Shown here: positions 26,226 to 34,977 of the stretch, piece after piece
Position numbering within the stretch: position 1 is the first letter of the stretch
Layout of the letters: each line of letters starts with the position of its first letter
NCBI RefSeq assembly: GCF_040438925.1
Contig: NZ_CP159258.1
Location: 1,068,001 to 1,132,000, forward strand
Length of the DNA: 64,000 nucleotides
Reading direction: 5' to 3'
From: Pseudomonas sp. MYb327
GTDB lineage: Bacteria; Pseudomonadota; Gammaproteobacteria; Pseudomonadales; Pseudomonadaceae
Program-made: the position numbers and the translations under genes
The notes under the pieces: model-generated
Seen by the model: the letters and a program-made list of their open reading frames with translations, nothing else
What the model was told of the DNA's origin: nothing
The model's database searches: none

Positions 26226-28514
26226 TTACTTCGGTGAATTGAGGTTCAGCGTCGGCGTTTCATCGAAGAAATTCCACGGCTTGAGCAGCACGTGCACCCA
26301 CTCGGTCGGCATGATCGGCCACTCTTCAGTCCGGGCGATGTGGGTGGTGCCGGTGGTCAGCCAGACCACGTCGTCGGTGTTCTCGATGGACTGGTTATCC
26401 TGGGTGAATTGTCCCAGGCCCGAGTCTTTGTCCGAGCGGTTCGGGTACTTGCCTTCCGGGTACTTTTCTTCCGGATTGTATTGCGTCACCCACAGTTGCT
26501 TGTCCATGAAGCTCAGGCGGTGATACAGCCATTCGTCCTTGCCGAAGTTGGCGCCCTTGGCCACCGGGTGCGTACCGCCGGCATACGGAATCAGCTGATA
26601 GGAAACCGGGTTGCCGACTTTGTTTTCCTTGCTGAAGTTGGTCAGCAGGCGCACGGTCGACGGGTCGAATTTCTGCGCGCCTTGCTGCTCGGTGCTGACC
26701 ACTTGGGTTTCGGTCTGCATGGTGCTGGTGCGTGGCCCGCCACGGTCGTTGGGCAGCACTACCGGGTTGACTTCCACCAGTGAGTTCTGCTCGCCGTCCA
26801 CGTCCATATCGAGGCGGAAGTTGTAGATGTGCTGGTGCGTGGTGCCGACGATATTGTGGTCGAGCAGAGTGCCGTAGCGCGTGTCTTCCTTGGCGGTGTC
26901 CTCGTGCATGGTCTTGGACTTTACGCCCTTGACCGCTTCGATACCGGTGGCGCCAGCGTCGATGCCGATGGTGCCGTTTTGCTGGAAGACCCAGTCGAAG
27001 ATGTAATCGTAGTTGCCGACGGTGCTGATCCAGCGCACCACCAGTTCACGCCGTTCGGCGCTGAGATTCGGCTGGCCCATTTCCTGGTGTTTGTACTCCG
27101 GCCCGGCGTAGCGCTCGAACACGGCGATGGCGCGCGGGATCGCGGTCGGTGCGCCGGTGTAATCGGCGATGGTCGCGTCCAGCAGAACGGCGTTTTCCGG
27201 GGCGTCTTTGCCGCGCGCGATTGGCGAGGTCAGGGTGCCCATGCCGTAGTCGCCGGAATCGAGGTACGCCTTGAAGTACCAACCGACATCCGGGTCGCCG
27301 TAAGGCACGATCATGCCGCCCAACGAGCCCTCGTACATGATTTTGCGTTTCTTGCCCTTGTCGTCGTAAGTGACGGTGGACAGGATCGGGCCAACCCGCG
27401 AGTCGAGGCGAACGTGGAAGTCCCAGTTCTGCCAGTGAATGCTGTTGCCGGTGATGGTGTAGTTCTTGCCTTCGGGCTCGGTGATTTCCAGCGGTTTGAC
27501 CGCTACGCCCTTGCGGCCGCGCCCGTCATACGGCGTCGGTTTCATCGGCACCGGGATGAGCGCTTCGTCCTCGATCTTGATCAGCTTCTTCTGTTCCAGA
27601 TCGACGATGGCCACCAGGCCCTCGATCGGATGCGACCAGTAGTTGCCGTCATCGGTGTTGAGGTAGCTGACGATCTTCAGCAAACGCTTGTCCTGCGCCA
27701 GACCATCCTTGCCATCGAAGTAACCCACGGTCAGCGGTGTTGCCACGACCTTCTTCACATCATTGATGCCACGCTTGGCCAGTGCCTGTGCGTATTCCGG
27801 GCTGCCCTCGACAGCCGCTTGCACCGTAGCGAAGTCGTCCAGCAGGACCATGCCGTGAGCGCCTTCAACCGGTTTCCATGACTTGAGTTCTTTAGTGTCG
27901 AGATCGACCAGCGCCTCGATCACATGCTTGCCGTCCAGCACCACGATATTGGCCTGGCGTGGCTGAGTGACGTTTTGCCCTGTGTAGACGAAGTTCCACA
28001 CCTGGTCCTTCGGTGGCGCCTTGATCGAGACTTCGGTGAAGCGGAAACCAGGTTGGTAGTGCTCGGACTTCTTGATGATGTCCACCGCCGCCGTGATCTC
28101 TTGCGCGCTCAGAGGGTTGAGCGGGTTAGGGCGGGTTTCCACGACGAAGGTGGTGTCCAGGCCGGACTGGAAGACCTGGTTGATGAAGTCCTTGGACATG
28201 AACGCGGTTTTGCCCTTGAACACCACCGGCACTGTCAGCTCCATGCGTTTGCCGTTGAGCATGGCCACTTTGCTGTTCGGCTTGACCTTGAGGTAGACCC
28301 CGTCCTTGGCAATGGTGAACAGGTTGGAATAGTCGTCCCATTTGACCGTCGCGCCAAACTCCTCAAGGCCCGCTTGCAGCGGCACCATTTCGGCGTGACC
28401 GCCGTGGGCCTGCGCGGTGCCCGTCCAATAAGGCAGGCCGAGCGTACCCAAAGTGATAGCTAGCGCAAGCCGGGCTAGCGGTTTTCTGTTTCGCAACGCA
28501 AGGGAGGTGAACAT
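26226..28514 (-). CDS. tynA: TynA: periplasmic copper-containing primary-amine oxidase
   Basis: 762 residues, close to E. coli TynA. A signal peptide ends near TGTAQAHGG (about residue 37). The copper amine oxidase N2/N3 and catalytic domains follow. The topaquinone precursor is Tyr502 in GNYDYIFDW and the catalytic base is Asp419 in YLDSGDYGMG, 83 residues apart as in E. coli (466 and 383). TTHQHIYNFRLDMDVDG carries two of the copper histidines. It oxidises phenethylamine or tyramine to the aldehyde with release of ammonia and hydrogen peroxide. The ATG at 28514 has AAGG upstream. Confidence 0.96.
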   Translation of the reverse strand: MFTSLALRNRKPLARLALAITLGTLGLPYWTGTAQAHGGHAEMVPLQAGLEEFGATVKWDDYSNLFTIAKDGVYLKVKPNSKVAMLNGKRMELTVPVVFKGKTAFMSKDFINQVFQSGLDTTFVVETRPNPLNPLSAQEITAAVDIIKKSEHYQPGFRFTEVSIKAPPKDQVWNFVYTGQNVTQPRQANIVVLDGKHVIEALVDLDTKELKSWKPVEGAHGMVLLDDFATVQAAVEGSPEYAQALAKRGINDVKKVVATPLTVGYFDGKDGLAQDKRLLKIVSYLNTDDGNYWSHPIEGLVAIVDLEQKKLIKIEDEALIPVPMKPTPYDGRGRKGVAVKPLEITEPEGKNYTITGNSIHWQNWDFHVRLDSRVGPILSTVTYDDKGKKRKIMYEGSLGGMIVPYGDPDVGWYFKAYLDSGDYGMGTLTSPIARGKDAPENAVLLDATIADYTGAPTAIPRAIAVFERYAGPEYKHQEMGQPNLSAERRELVVRWISTVGNYDYIFDWVFQQNGTIGIDAGATGIEAVKGVKSKTMHEDTAKEDTRYGTLLDHNIVGTTHQHIYNFRLDMDVDGEQNSLVEVNPVVLPNDRGGPRTSTMQTETQVVSTEQQGAQKFDPSTVRLLTNFSKENKVGNPVSYQLIPYAGGTHPVAKGANFGKDEWLYHRLSFMDKQLWVTQYNPEEKYPEGKYPNRSDKDSGLGQFTQDNQSIENTDDVVWLTTGTTHIARTEEWPIMPTEWVHVLLKPWNFFDETPTLNLNSPK

Positions 28515-29143
28515 TCTGAATACCTTAGGAAAGCCAATGACAGGCATGCCCACACTTTGCTACAGCCAGTGAATGGCTGCATTGGGAATCCTGCCAGATT
28601 AGTTTGGATCTGTGCCTGATTCAGCGTAGCGGAGAGAGTAGTGATCAGTCTCATCTCAGTTGTCGTACAACGTCGAAGGTGCAACCGCCATTTTCAGAAC
28701 TGACAATGGCTCGAGAGGGACACCGCTTAAACAGGAACCAAAGGGTTGTATTGCAACGTTATTCGATTATGTGCAGCATTTTTAGGGCGGTCAGGCCGTT
28801 CAGATCTAAGGTTTTTTTGTGTTGACAGTGCACGAGGCTCTGGCTATAAATCTCGCAAGTCATACGACGACATATGACATACACGTGTAAATTTAAAAAT
28901 AAAAAAGAGTGTCGACATCAACATGAAGCCCATCGCCTCCCTCTCGTCCAGAAAATCCCGCGTTCCGTCGCTCACACAATTGCGCCCGTTACCTGTGACA
29001 ACCAGCACTGACTCCTGAGAAATGCCGGCTGAGCAATCAGTCCTGGTTCCGCAGCGGTTTGTCTGTTGAGTAGTCCGAAATGCCCAATTGATCTCGATTT
29101 GCACCGAGAGATCATCACCAAAAATCTACAATAAAGTGATGCC
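28515..29143. other. 629-base divergent control region between tynA and an MFS gene
   Basis: Besides the promoter listed separately, it holds CAGCCA-GTGAA-TGGCTG (28563-28579), a perfect inverted repeat 49 bases before the tynA start, and GTTGT-CGT-ACAAC (28659-28671), a palindrome of the kind bound by GntR-family regulators. A 31-codon frame starts at 28923 without a ribosome binding site and is not called. TGATCTCG and CGAGAGATCA near 29088-29113 can form an imperfect hairpin just before the MFS gene. AT content is higher than in the flanking genes. Confidence 0.5.
28822..28878 (+). promoter_or_regulatory. Strong predicted sigma-70 promoter with operator for the MFS gene
   Basis: TTGACA (28822-28827), 17 bases, TATAAA (28845-28850): a near-consensus promoter. 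Directly at the expected start of transcription lies GTCATA-CGACGACA-TATGAC (28859-28878), a perfect six-base inverted repeat that would suit a repressor. The promoter is about 290 bases before the MFS start codon, giving a long leader. Confidence 0.7.
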
Positions 29144-30538
29144 ATGAATCTGAACGAGACCTTTACTGCGCAGCGTGTCAGCCAGTCTGTCGGTAAATAC
29201 CGGTGGACCATTTGTGCGTTGTTGTTCTTTGCAACCACCGTCAACTACCTCGACCGCCAGGTGCTCAGCTTGCTGGCGCCGGATCTGTCGAGGCAGTTTG
29301 GCTGGAGCAACACTGATTACGCCAACATCGCCGCCGTGTTCCAGTTCACTTATGCGATCTCCATGCTGTTCGCGGGTCGTGTAGTCGACAAGATCGGCAC
29401 CAAGGCCGCCTTTGTGGTGGCGATTTGCATTTGGTCGACCGGCGCGGTCATGCACGCGTTTGCCGAACCGATGGGCGAGGGCATTGCCTCCATCTGTGCG
29501 TCGCTTGGAATCGCGGTCATCCCGGTCTCGATCGCCGGCTTCATGCTGTCGCGCGCCGTGCTGGCGATAGGTGAGTCGGCCAACTTCCCGACCGCCATCA
29601 AGGTCACCGCCGAGTATTTCCCGAAGAAGGAACGATCCTTCGCTACCGGGATTTTCAACTCCGGGGCCAACGTCGGCGCGATCCTGGCACCTATTTCGGT
29701 ACCGCTGATTGCCGGTCTGTGGGGCTGGCAAGCGGCGTTCATCGTGATCGGCATGCTGGGCTTCATCTGGATGGGCGTATGGCTTGCGCTGTACGACAAA
29801 CCGGAAAACCAGAAGCGTCTGTCGGCTTCGGAACTGGCGCACATCCGCAGTGATTCGCCCGCCAATGCCGCAGTGCAGACTGGCGCAGACAAAAAGGTTT
29901 CGTGGTTCAAATTGCTGAAATACCGTCAGACCTGGGCATTCGCTTTCGGCAAGTTCATGACCGATGGCGTGTGGTGGTTCTTTCTGTTCTGGCTTCCAAC
30001 CTACCTGTCGGAACAGTACGGCCTGAAGGGCGCAGCGATCATCGTGCCATTGGCCGTGCTGTACAGCATGACCATGGTCGGCAGTATCGGCGGCGGCTGG
30101 TTCCCCAGCTATTTCATGGCGCGCGGTGACAAACCGTATGACGGCCGCATGAAAGCCATGCTGGTGATCGCCATGTTCCCGTTGGTCGTATTGTTGGCGC
30201 AGCCGCTCGGCCACTTCAGTGTCTGGGTACCGGTGCTGCTGATTGGTATCGGCGCCTCGGCGCATCAGGCCTGGTCGGCCAACATCTTCACCACCGTGTC
30301 CGACATGTTCCCGCAAAAGACCGTTGCTTCCGTGGTCGGCATTGGCGGTATGGCGGGCGGCTTGGGCGGCGTGTTGCTGACCAAGATCGGTGGCTGGGTG
30401 TTTGACTACTACAAATCGGTCGGCGAAATCCGTACCGGCTACATGATCATGTTCGCTATCTGCGCAGTGGCCTACCTGGTGGCGTGGAGTGTGATGAAGA
30501 CGCTGGTGCCTCGTCACAAGGAAATCACCGATTTGTAA
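29144..30538 (+). CDS. MFS transporter of the ACS (anion:cation symporter) type
   Basis: 464 residues with 12 hydrophobic segments. RWTICALLFFATTVNYLDRQ at the start and the motif-A-like RVVDKIGTKAAF are typical of the ACS family (ExuT, GudP, phthalate and hydroxyphenylacetate permeases). GESANFPTAIKVTAEYFP and the GIFNSGANVGAI segment also fit. It would import an organic acid such as a hexuronate or sugar acid. There are no catabolic genes next to it. It has its own strong promoter and is closed by a terminator, so it is a single-gene unit. Confidence 0.88.
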   Translation: MNLNETFTAQRVSQSVGKYRWTICALLFFATTVNYLDRQVLSLLAPDLSRQFGWSNTDYANIAAVFQFTYAISMLFAGRVVDKIGTKAAFVVAICIWSTGAVMHAFAEPMGEGIASICASLGIAVIPVSIAGFMLSRAVLAIGESANFPTAIKVTAEYFPKKERSFATGIFNSGANVGAILAPISVPLIAGLWGWQAAFIVIGMLGFIWMGVWLALYDKPENQKRLSASELAHIRSDSPANAAVQTGADKKVSWFKLLKYRQTWAFAFGKFMTDGVWWFFLFWLPTYLSEQYGLKGAAIIVPLAVLYSMTMVGSIGGGWFPSYFMARGDKPYDGRMKAMLVIAMFPLVVLLAQPLGHFSVWVPVLLIGIGASAHQAWSANIFTTVSDMFPQKTVASVVGIGGMAGGLGGVLLTKIGGWVFDYYKSVGEIRTGYMIMFAICAVAYLVAWSVMKTLVPRHKEITDL

Positions 30539-30563
30539 GTGACCGTTTGAACCCGCGTTGAAC

Positions 30564-30595
30564 AAGGCCGCTGAGCAATCAGCGGCCTTTTTTTT
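30564..30595 (+). terminator. Rho-independent terminator of the MFS gene
   Basis: Stem GGCCGCTGA, loop GCAA, stem TCAGCGGCC, then eight T residues, 26 bases after the stop codon. Confidence 0.95.
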
Positions 30596-30620
30596 GGTGC
30601 TTAAACCGATAGCGCGATAC

Positions 30621-30714
30621 CTGTAGGAGCCGGCTTGCTGGCGATGGTGCCCCGCGGTTAACCAGGCCACACGCGTCATCGTTCACGACCATCGCCAGCA
30701 AGCCGGCTCCTACA
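30621..30714. repeat. BIME before the ECF sigma gene
   Basis: An inverted REP pair, CTGTAGGAGCCGGCTTGCTG at the left and its reverse complement at the right, with a divergent centre. It lies just after the MFS terminator. Confidence 0.9.
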
Positions 30715-30782
30715 AGGGACCGGAGCTGAGGCGAAATAAAGGACATCCAAAACCACAGGGCGGCAAACGATTGCTTCACTTT

Positions 30783-30802
30783 AATAAGAAGCATTACTAT
30801 TC
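30783..30802 (+). promoter_or_regulatory. Possible degenerate Fur box upstream of the ECF sigma gene
   Basis: AATAAGAAGCATTACTATTC partly matches the AT-rich hexamer pattern of Fur boxes (GATAAT-type repeats) and lies 27 bases before the sigma factor start. Iron-regulated expression is expected for this type of gene, but the match is weak. Confidence 0.35.
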
Positions 30803-30828
30803 ACGCCCCGTTTACACAGCGCACCGCA

Positions 30829-31329
30829 ATGACCCCCAAGCTGCCTCGCAGACACGGCTTTTTCGACCATTACGAAGAGTTGGTTGGCACCTGGACCCGT
30901 CGCCTGAGAAATCGTCAGCAGGCCGAGGATCTGGCCCACGATACCTTTGTGCGGGTGCTTGAGTCCGATTCGGCGGTGGTCCAGCAACCGCGGGCGTATC
31001 TGCACCAGACCGCGCGCAATATCGCGGTGGATGGTTATCGGCGTGAGGATCGGCGGGGCGCCATGGAATCAGAGGCGATCGATCAGAGTGTGTCGTCATC
31101 CGGCGACCCGGAGCATTTCATGCATGCGATCCAGTTGGCTGATTCCATTGAGCGGGCGCTCACCGAGCTGCCGGTCAACTGCCGCAAGGTATTTGTCTGG
31201 CAGAAAATCGAAGGCCTGACCCAGGCCGAAATCGCCGAACGCCTTGGACTGTCCAAGAACATGGTGGAAAAGTATATGATCCGCACGCTGCGGCATCTGC
31301 GCGACCGCCTGGAAGGCCTGTACCCATGA
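30829..31329 (+). CDS. FecI-like ECF sigma factor
   Basis: 166 residues. Region 2 includes RNRQQAEDLAHDTFVRVLE (about 26-44) and QPRAYLHQTARNIAVDGYR. Region 4 has LPVNCRKVFVWQKIEGLTQAEIAERLGLSKNMVEKY (about 115-150), given here only in part as the LTQAEIAERLGLSKNMVEKY helix-turn-helix. It is of the iron-starvation FecI type, activated by signal from the receptor through the downstream FecR-like protein. It heads the sigma, anti-sigma, receptor order typical of Pseudomonas. Confidence 0.92.
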   Translation: MTPKLPRRHGFFDHYEELVGTWTRRLRNRQQAEDLAHDTFVRVLESDSAVVQQPRAYLHQTARNIAVDGYRREDRRGAMESEAIDQSVSSSGDPEHFMHAIQLADSIERALTELPVNCRKVFVWQKIEGLTQAEIAERLGLSKNMVEKYMIRTLRHLRDRLEGLYP

Positions 31330-31369
31330 TCGGCCGCGCCTTCTCATCCCCAGCCAAACAGGAACTTCC

Positions 31370-32353
31370 ATGATGGATACTCGTGATTGTGCGTGCGGGC
31401 AAACAACGGTTCGCGATGACGCGGCGCGGTGGTTTGTGCGTTTGCAGGAACCTGCGGTCGATGTCGTCGAGTACCGCCAGTTCGAAGCCTGGATGAACGA
31501 ACACCCCCAACACCGTAACGAATTCGAACTGCTCCAGGGCCTGTGGAAAGCCGCCGATCTGGTGCCGGCGGCGCGTTTGCAGGCCCTGTGTGAAGACGTG
31601 CCGAAGCGTGGTCAGCGTCGACCGATGCTGCGTTATGCAATGGCTGCCAGTGTGCTGGCAGTCGCGGCGGGATTGGGGCTGTTCAGCGGCTTGAATCACC
31701 CGACGCCGTACACCGCCGAGTTTTCCACAGCGACGGGCGAGCGTCGACACGTGGCTTTGCCGGATGGCTCGGTAGTCGACCTGGACAGCCGCAGCCGGAT
31801 TCAAGTGCGGTTTGAAAAGGATCGTCGCGCCATCGAGTTGACCGAAGGCGAGGCGATGTTCAGCGTCGAGCACGACACCCGCCGGCCGTTTGTAGTTGAA
31901 GCGGGCAGCGGCAAGGTCACGGTCACCGGCACCCGTTTCGATGTGCGCCGGGGCAGCGCCGACACGCGGGTCGTGGTAGAGCAGGGCACGGTCAAGGTTC
32001 AGGGGCGCTCGTCGACCGAGAATGATTTCATCAGCCTCACCGCCGGTCTCGGCACTCATGTCGATGCCCAAGGCAAAGTCGCGACGGCTTACCCAGTGAA
32101 TCCGGCCGAGATGACTGCCTGGCGCAACGGCAAACTGGTGTTCAACAACGCCAGCCTTGCCGATGTCGCCGAACAGGTCTCGCGCTACCGCGAGAAGCCG
32201 CTCAAGGTCGGTAACGCGGTGGTGGGCAATCTGCGCCTGACCAGCGTATTCAAATCCGACAATACCGACGCGCTGCTCAAGGCCTTGCCGAACATTCTTC
32301 CAGTGGCCGTCCGAACGCTTGATGACGGCAGTCAGGAAATAATTTCAAAATAA
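31370..32353 (+). CDS. FecR-like anti-sigma regulator
   Basis: 327 residues. A cytoplasmic N-terminal DUF4880-like domain (ARWFVRLQEP, FEAWMNEHPQHRNEF), one membrane segment (about 86-104: YAMAASVLAVAAGLGLFSG) and the periplasmic FecR domain (LPDGSVVDLDSRSRIQV, GEAMFSVEHD) are visible. The C-terminal secretin/TonB-like part (LADVAEQVSRYREKPL) contacts the receptor signalling domain. It lies 40 bases after the sigma gene and before the receptor gene. Confidence 0.93.
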   Translation: MMDTRDCACGQTTVRDDAARWFVRLQEPAVDVVEYRQFEAWMNEHPQHRNEFELLQGLWKAADLVPAARLQALCEDVPKRGQRRPMLRYAMAASVLAVAAGLGLFSGLNHPTPYTAEFSTATGERRHVALPDGSVVDLDSRSRIQVRFEKDRRAIELTEGEAMFSVEHDTRRPFVVEAGSGKVTVTGTRFDVRRGSADTRVVVEQGTVKVQGRSSTENDFISLTAGLGTHVDAQGKVATAYPVNPAEMTAWRNGKLVFNNASLADVAEQVSRYREKPLKVGNAVVGNLRLTSVFKSDNTDALLKALPNILPVAVRTLDDGSQEIISK

Positions 32354-32451
32354 AATTCAGGTTTTTTTCGAGTTCATCGTCTTCCTGTTCAACTGCAACT
32401 GGTTTGCATTAACAAGCGCACACTCTTGCGATCCACAGGACTACGTTCGAC

Positions 32452-34875
32452 GTGAAAAAATCCACCGCTAAAAACAACAAATTCCCTTGGTTGCCGTTGG
32501 CGCTTGCGCTGGCGGTCAATGTGGCGATGCCTCAGGCATTTGCCGCCGATGCCATCCACATCAAGGCGCAGCCATTGGGTCAGGCCTTGAGTGAGCTCGG
32601 CCAGCAAACGTCGCTGCAGGTTTTTTTCAGTCCTGAATTGGTCTCCGGCAAACAAGCCCCGGCGGTGGACGGCAACATCTCGCCGGAAGAGGCGCTGCGT
32701 CAGTTGCTGCAAGGCAGCGGCCTGCAATACCAGATCGATGAAGGTTCGGTGACGCTGATGCCGGCACAGACGGCGGCGGCAAATGGCCCGCTGGAACTGG
32801 GTGTGACCGACATCAAGGTGGTCGGCGACTGGCTCGGCGACGCCGATGCCGCCGTGGTGCAAAACCACCCTGGCGCGCGCACCGTGATTCGCCGCGAAGC
32901 CATGGTCGAGCAAGGCGCGATGAACGTCGGCGACGTGCTCAAGCGCGTACCCGGCGTGCAAGTGCAGGACGCCAACGGTACGGGCGGCAGCGATATTTCC
33001 CTGAACGTCGGCGTGCGTGGCCTGACCTCGCGCCTGTCGCCGCGCTCCACCGTGTTGATCGACGGCGTGCCCGCCGCGTTTGCGCCTTACGGCCAGCCTC
33101 AGTTGTCCATGGCGCCGATTTCCTCTGGGAACCTCGACAGCATCGACGTGGTGCGCGGCGCCGGTTCCGTGCGCTACGGACCACAGAACGTGGGCGGTGT
33201 GATCAACTTCGTAACTCGGGCAATCCCGGAGCAAGCCTCGGCAGAAATCGGCTCTACCCTGGAAACGTCCCAGCATGGCGGCTGGAAGCACATCGACACG
33301 CTGTTTGCCGGCGGCACCGCCGATAACGGCATGGGCGTGGCGCTGTTGTACTCCGGCGTGAACGGCAACGGCTACCGTGAAAGCAACAACGGCAATGACA
33401 TCGACGACGTGATCCTCAAGACCCACTGGGCCCCTACCGATGTCGACGATTTCAGCCTCAATTTTCACTACTACGACGCCAAGGCCGATATGCCCGGCGG
33501 CCTGACCCAGGCGCAGTACGACGCGGACCCGTTCCAGTCCGACCGCGACCACGACAACTTCAGCGGCCGCCGCAAGGATGTGTCGTTCAAATGGGCGCGG
33601 CTCATCGGTGAGCGCACCCAGGCCGAAGTGCTGACTTACTATTCCGACAGTTTTCGTGGCAGCAACATCGCCGCCCGCGATCAGAAAACCCTTGGCTCGT
33701 TTCCGCGCACCTACTACACCTTCGGTATCGAGCCGCGGGTGTCCCATGTGTTTGACCTCGGCCAGACCACCCAGGAAGTCAGCGTCGGTTATCGCTACCT
33801 GAAAGAAGGCATGCACGAAGAGGCCAGCCGCCTGGCGCTGGTCAACAACGAGCCGGTGGTGCGCCCGGGTTCGGACGGGCATGTCTACCAGGACCGCACC
33901 GGTGGTACTGAAGCGAACTCGGTGTATGTCGACAACAAAATCGACGTCGGCAACTGGACCATCACCCCGGGCATCCGTTTTGAACACATCAGCACCGACT
34001 GGCATGACCGTCCGGTGCTCGATACCGCTGGCCGGCCGGTGCCCGAAAAGAACCGAAGCATTGAAAGCAACGAACCGCTGCCGGCCTTGAGCGTCATGTA
34101 TCACATGTCCGACGCCTGGAAACTGTTCGCCAACTACGAAACGTCCTTCGGCGCCCTGCAATATTTCCAGCTCGGTCAGGGTGGTGCAGGCGACGAGCCG
34201 GCCAATGGCCTTGAGCCGGAAAAGGCCAAGACCTACGAGATCGGAACCCGCTACAACGATGATGTGTGGGGCGGCGAAGTGACGCTGTTCTACATCGACT
34301 TCGACAAGGAGTTGCAATACATCAGCAACGACGCAGGCTGGACCAACCTCGGCGCGACCACCCACCGAGGCATTGAAACGTCGGTGCACTACAACATGGC
34401 GGCGCTCGACCCACGCCTCGAAGGCTTGACCGCCAACGCCGGCTTCACTTACACCCGCGCCGTTTATGAAGGTGAAATTCCCGGCTTCAAGGGCCGCGAC
34501 CTGCCGTTCTACTCGCGACAGGTGGCAACCGCCGGCCTGCGCTATGACATCAACCGCTGGACTTACAACATCGATGCCTTCGCTCAGTCCAAACAGCGCT
34601 CACCGGGTGTTGCCGTGAACGCCGATGGCAGCTTCACCAACAACTACATCACCGAAGGCACCGCCGATGGCCAGTACGGCGACATTCCGGGTTACGTCAC
34701 CTGGAACGTGCGCAGCGGCTATGACTTCGGCCCGTCGGTGTCGAACCTGAAAGTCGGGGTCGGGGTGAAGAACGTTTTCGACAAGCAGTACTTCACTCGC
34801 TCCAGCGATAACAACTCGGGCATGTATGTCGGCGCACCGCGCACGTTCTTTGTGCAGGCCAGCGTCGGTTTCTGA
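32452..34875 (+). CDS. TonB-dependent receptor with signalling domain, FecA-like
   Basis: 807 residues with a signal peptide ending at PQAFAADA (about 33). An STN signalling domain follows (about 34-105: QPLGQALSELGQQTSLQVFF), then the plug (VGDVLKRVPGVQVQD, VRGAGSVRYGPQNVGGVINFV) and a 22-strand barrel ending in Phe (FFVQASVGF). The STN domain ties it to the FecR/FecI-like pair upstream. The plug resembles FecA ferric-citrate receptors, but the ligand cannot be proved by reading. The start is GTG with AGGA upstream. Confidence 0.93.
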   Translation: MKKSTAKNNKFPWLPLALALAVNVAMPQAFAADAIHIKAQPLGQALSELGQQTSLQVFFSPELVSGKQAPAVDGNISPEEALRQLLQGSGLQYQIDEGSVTLMPAQTAAANGPLELGVTDIKVVGDWLGDADAAVVQNHPGARTVIRREAMVEQGAMNVGDVLKRVPGVQVQDANGTGGSDISLNVGVRGLTSRLSPRSTVLIDGVPAAFAPYGQPQLSMAPISSGNLDSIDVVRGAGSVRYGPQNVGGVINFVTRAIPEQASAEIGSTLETSQHGGWKHIDTLFAGGTADNGMGVALLYSGVNGNGYRESNNGNDIDDVILKTHWAPTDVDDFSLNFHYYDAKADMPGGLTQAQYDADPFQSDRDHDNFSGRRKDVSFKWARLIGERTQAEVLTYYSDSFRGSNIAARDQKTLGSFPRTYYTFGIEPRVSHVFDLGQTTQEVSVGYRYLKEGMHEEASRLALVNNEPVVRPGSDGHVYQDRTGGTEANSVYVDNKIDVGNWTITPGIRFEHISTDWHDRPVLDTAGRPVPEKNRSIESNEPLPALSVMYHMSDAWKLFANYETSFGALQYFQLGQGGAGDEPANGLEPEKAKTYEIGTRYNDDVWGGEVTLFYIDFDKELQYISNDAGWTNLGATTHRGIETSVHYNMAALDPRLEGLTANAGFTYTRAVYEGEIPGFKGRDLPFYSRQVATAGLRYDINRWTYNIDAFAQSKQRSPGVAVNADGSFTNNYITEGTADGQYGDIPGYVTWNVRSGYDFGPSVSNLKVGVGVKNVFDKQYFTRSSDNNSGMYVGAPRTFFVQASVGF

Positions 34876-34891
34876 CAGACCGGGTTGATCC

Positions 34892-34975
34892 TATCGCTGG
34901 CAGGCCAGCTCCTCCAGGATTGCGTCGGACATGTGTACGACACCGATCCCTGTAGGGCTGGCTGCCAGCGATGCT
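34892..34975. repeat. Degenerate inverted REP pair
   Basis: ATCGCTGGCAGGCCAGCTCC at 34892 and CCTGTAGGGCTGGCTGCCAGCGATG at its right end are REP halves in tail-to-tail order with several changes. They lie between convergent genes. Confidence 0.7.
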
Positions 34976-34977
34976 TT

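Noticed and set aside
28923..29018. 31-codon frame in the MFS leader
   Set aside because: No ribosome binding site before its ATG and no recognisable content; kept only as a remark in the region description.
29126..30679. 517-codon minus-strand frame
   Set aside because: Antisense to the MFS transporter and running through its terminator.
32389..34389. 666-codon minus-strand frame
   Set aside because: Antisense to the TonB-dependent receptor, which has signal peptide, STN, plug and barrel motifs.
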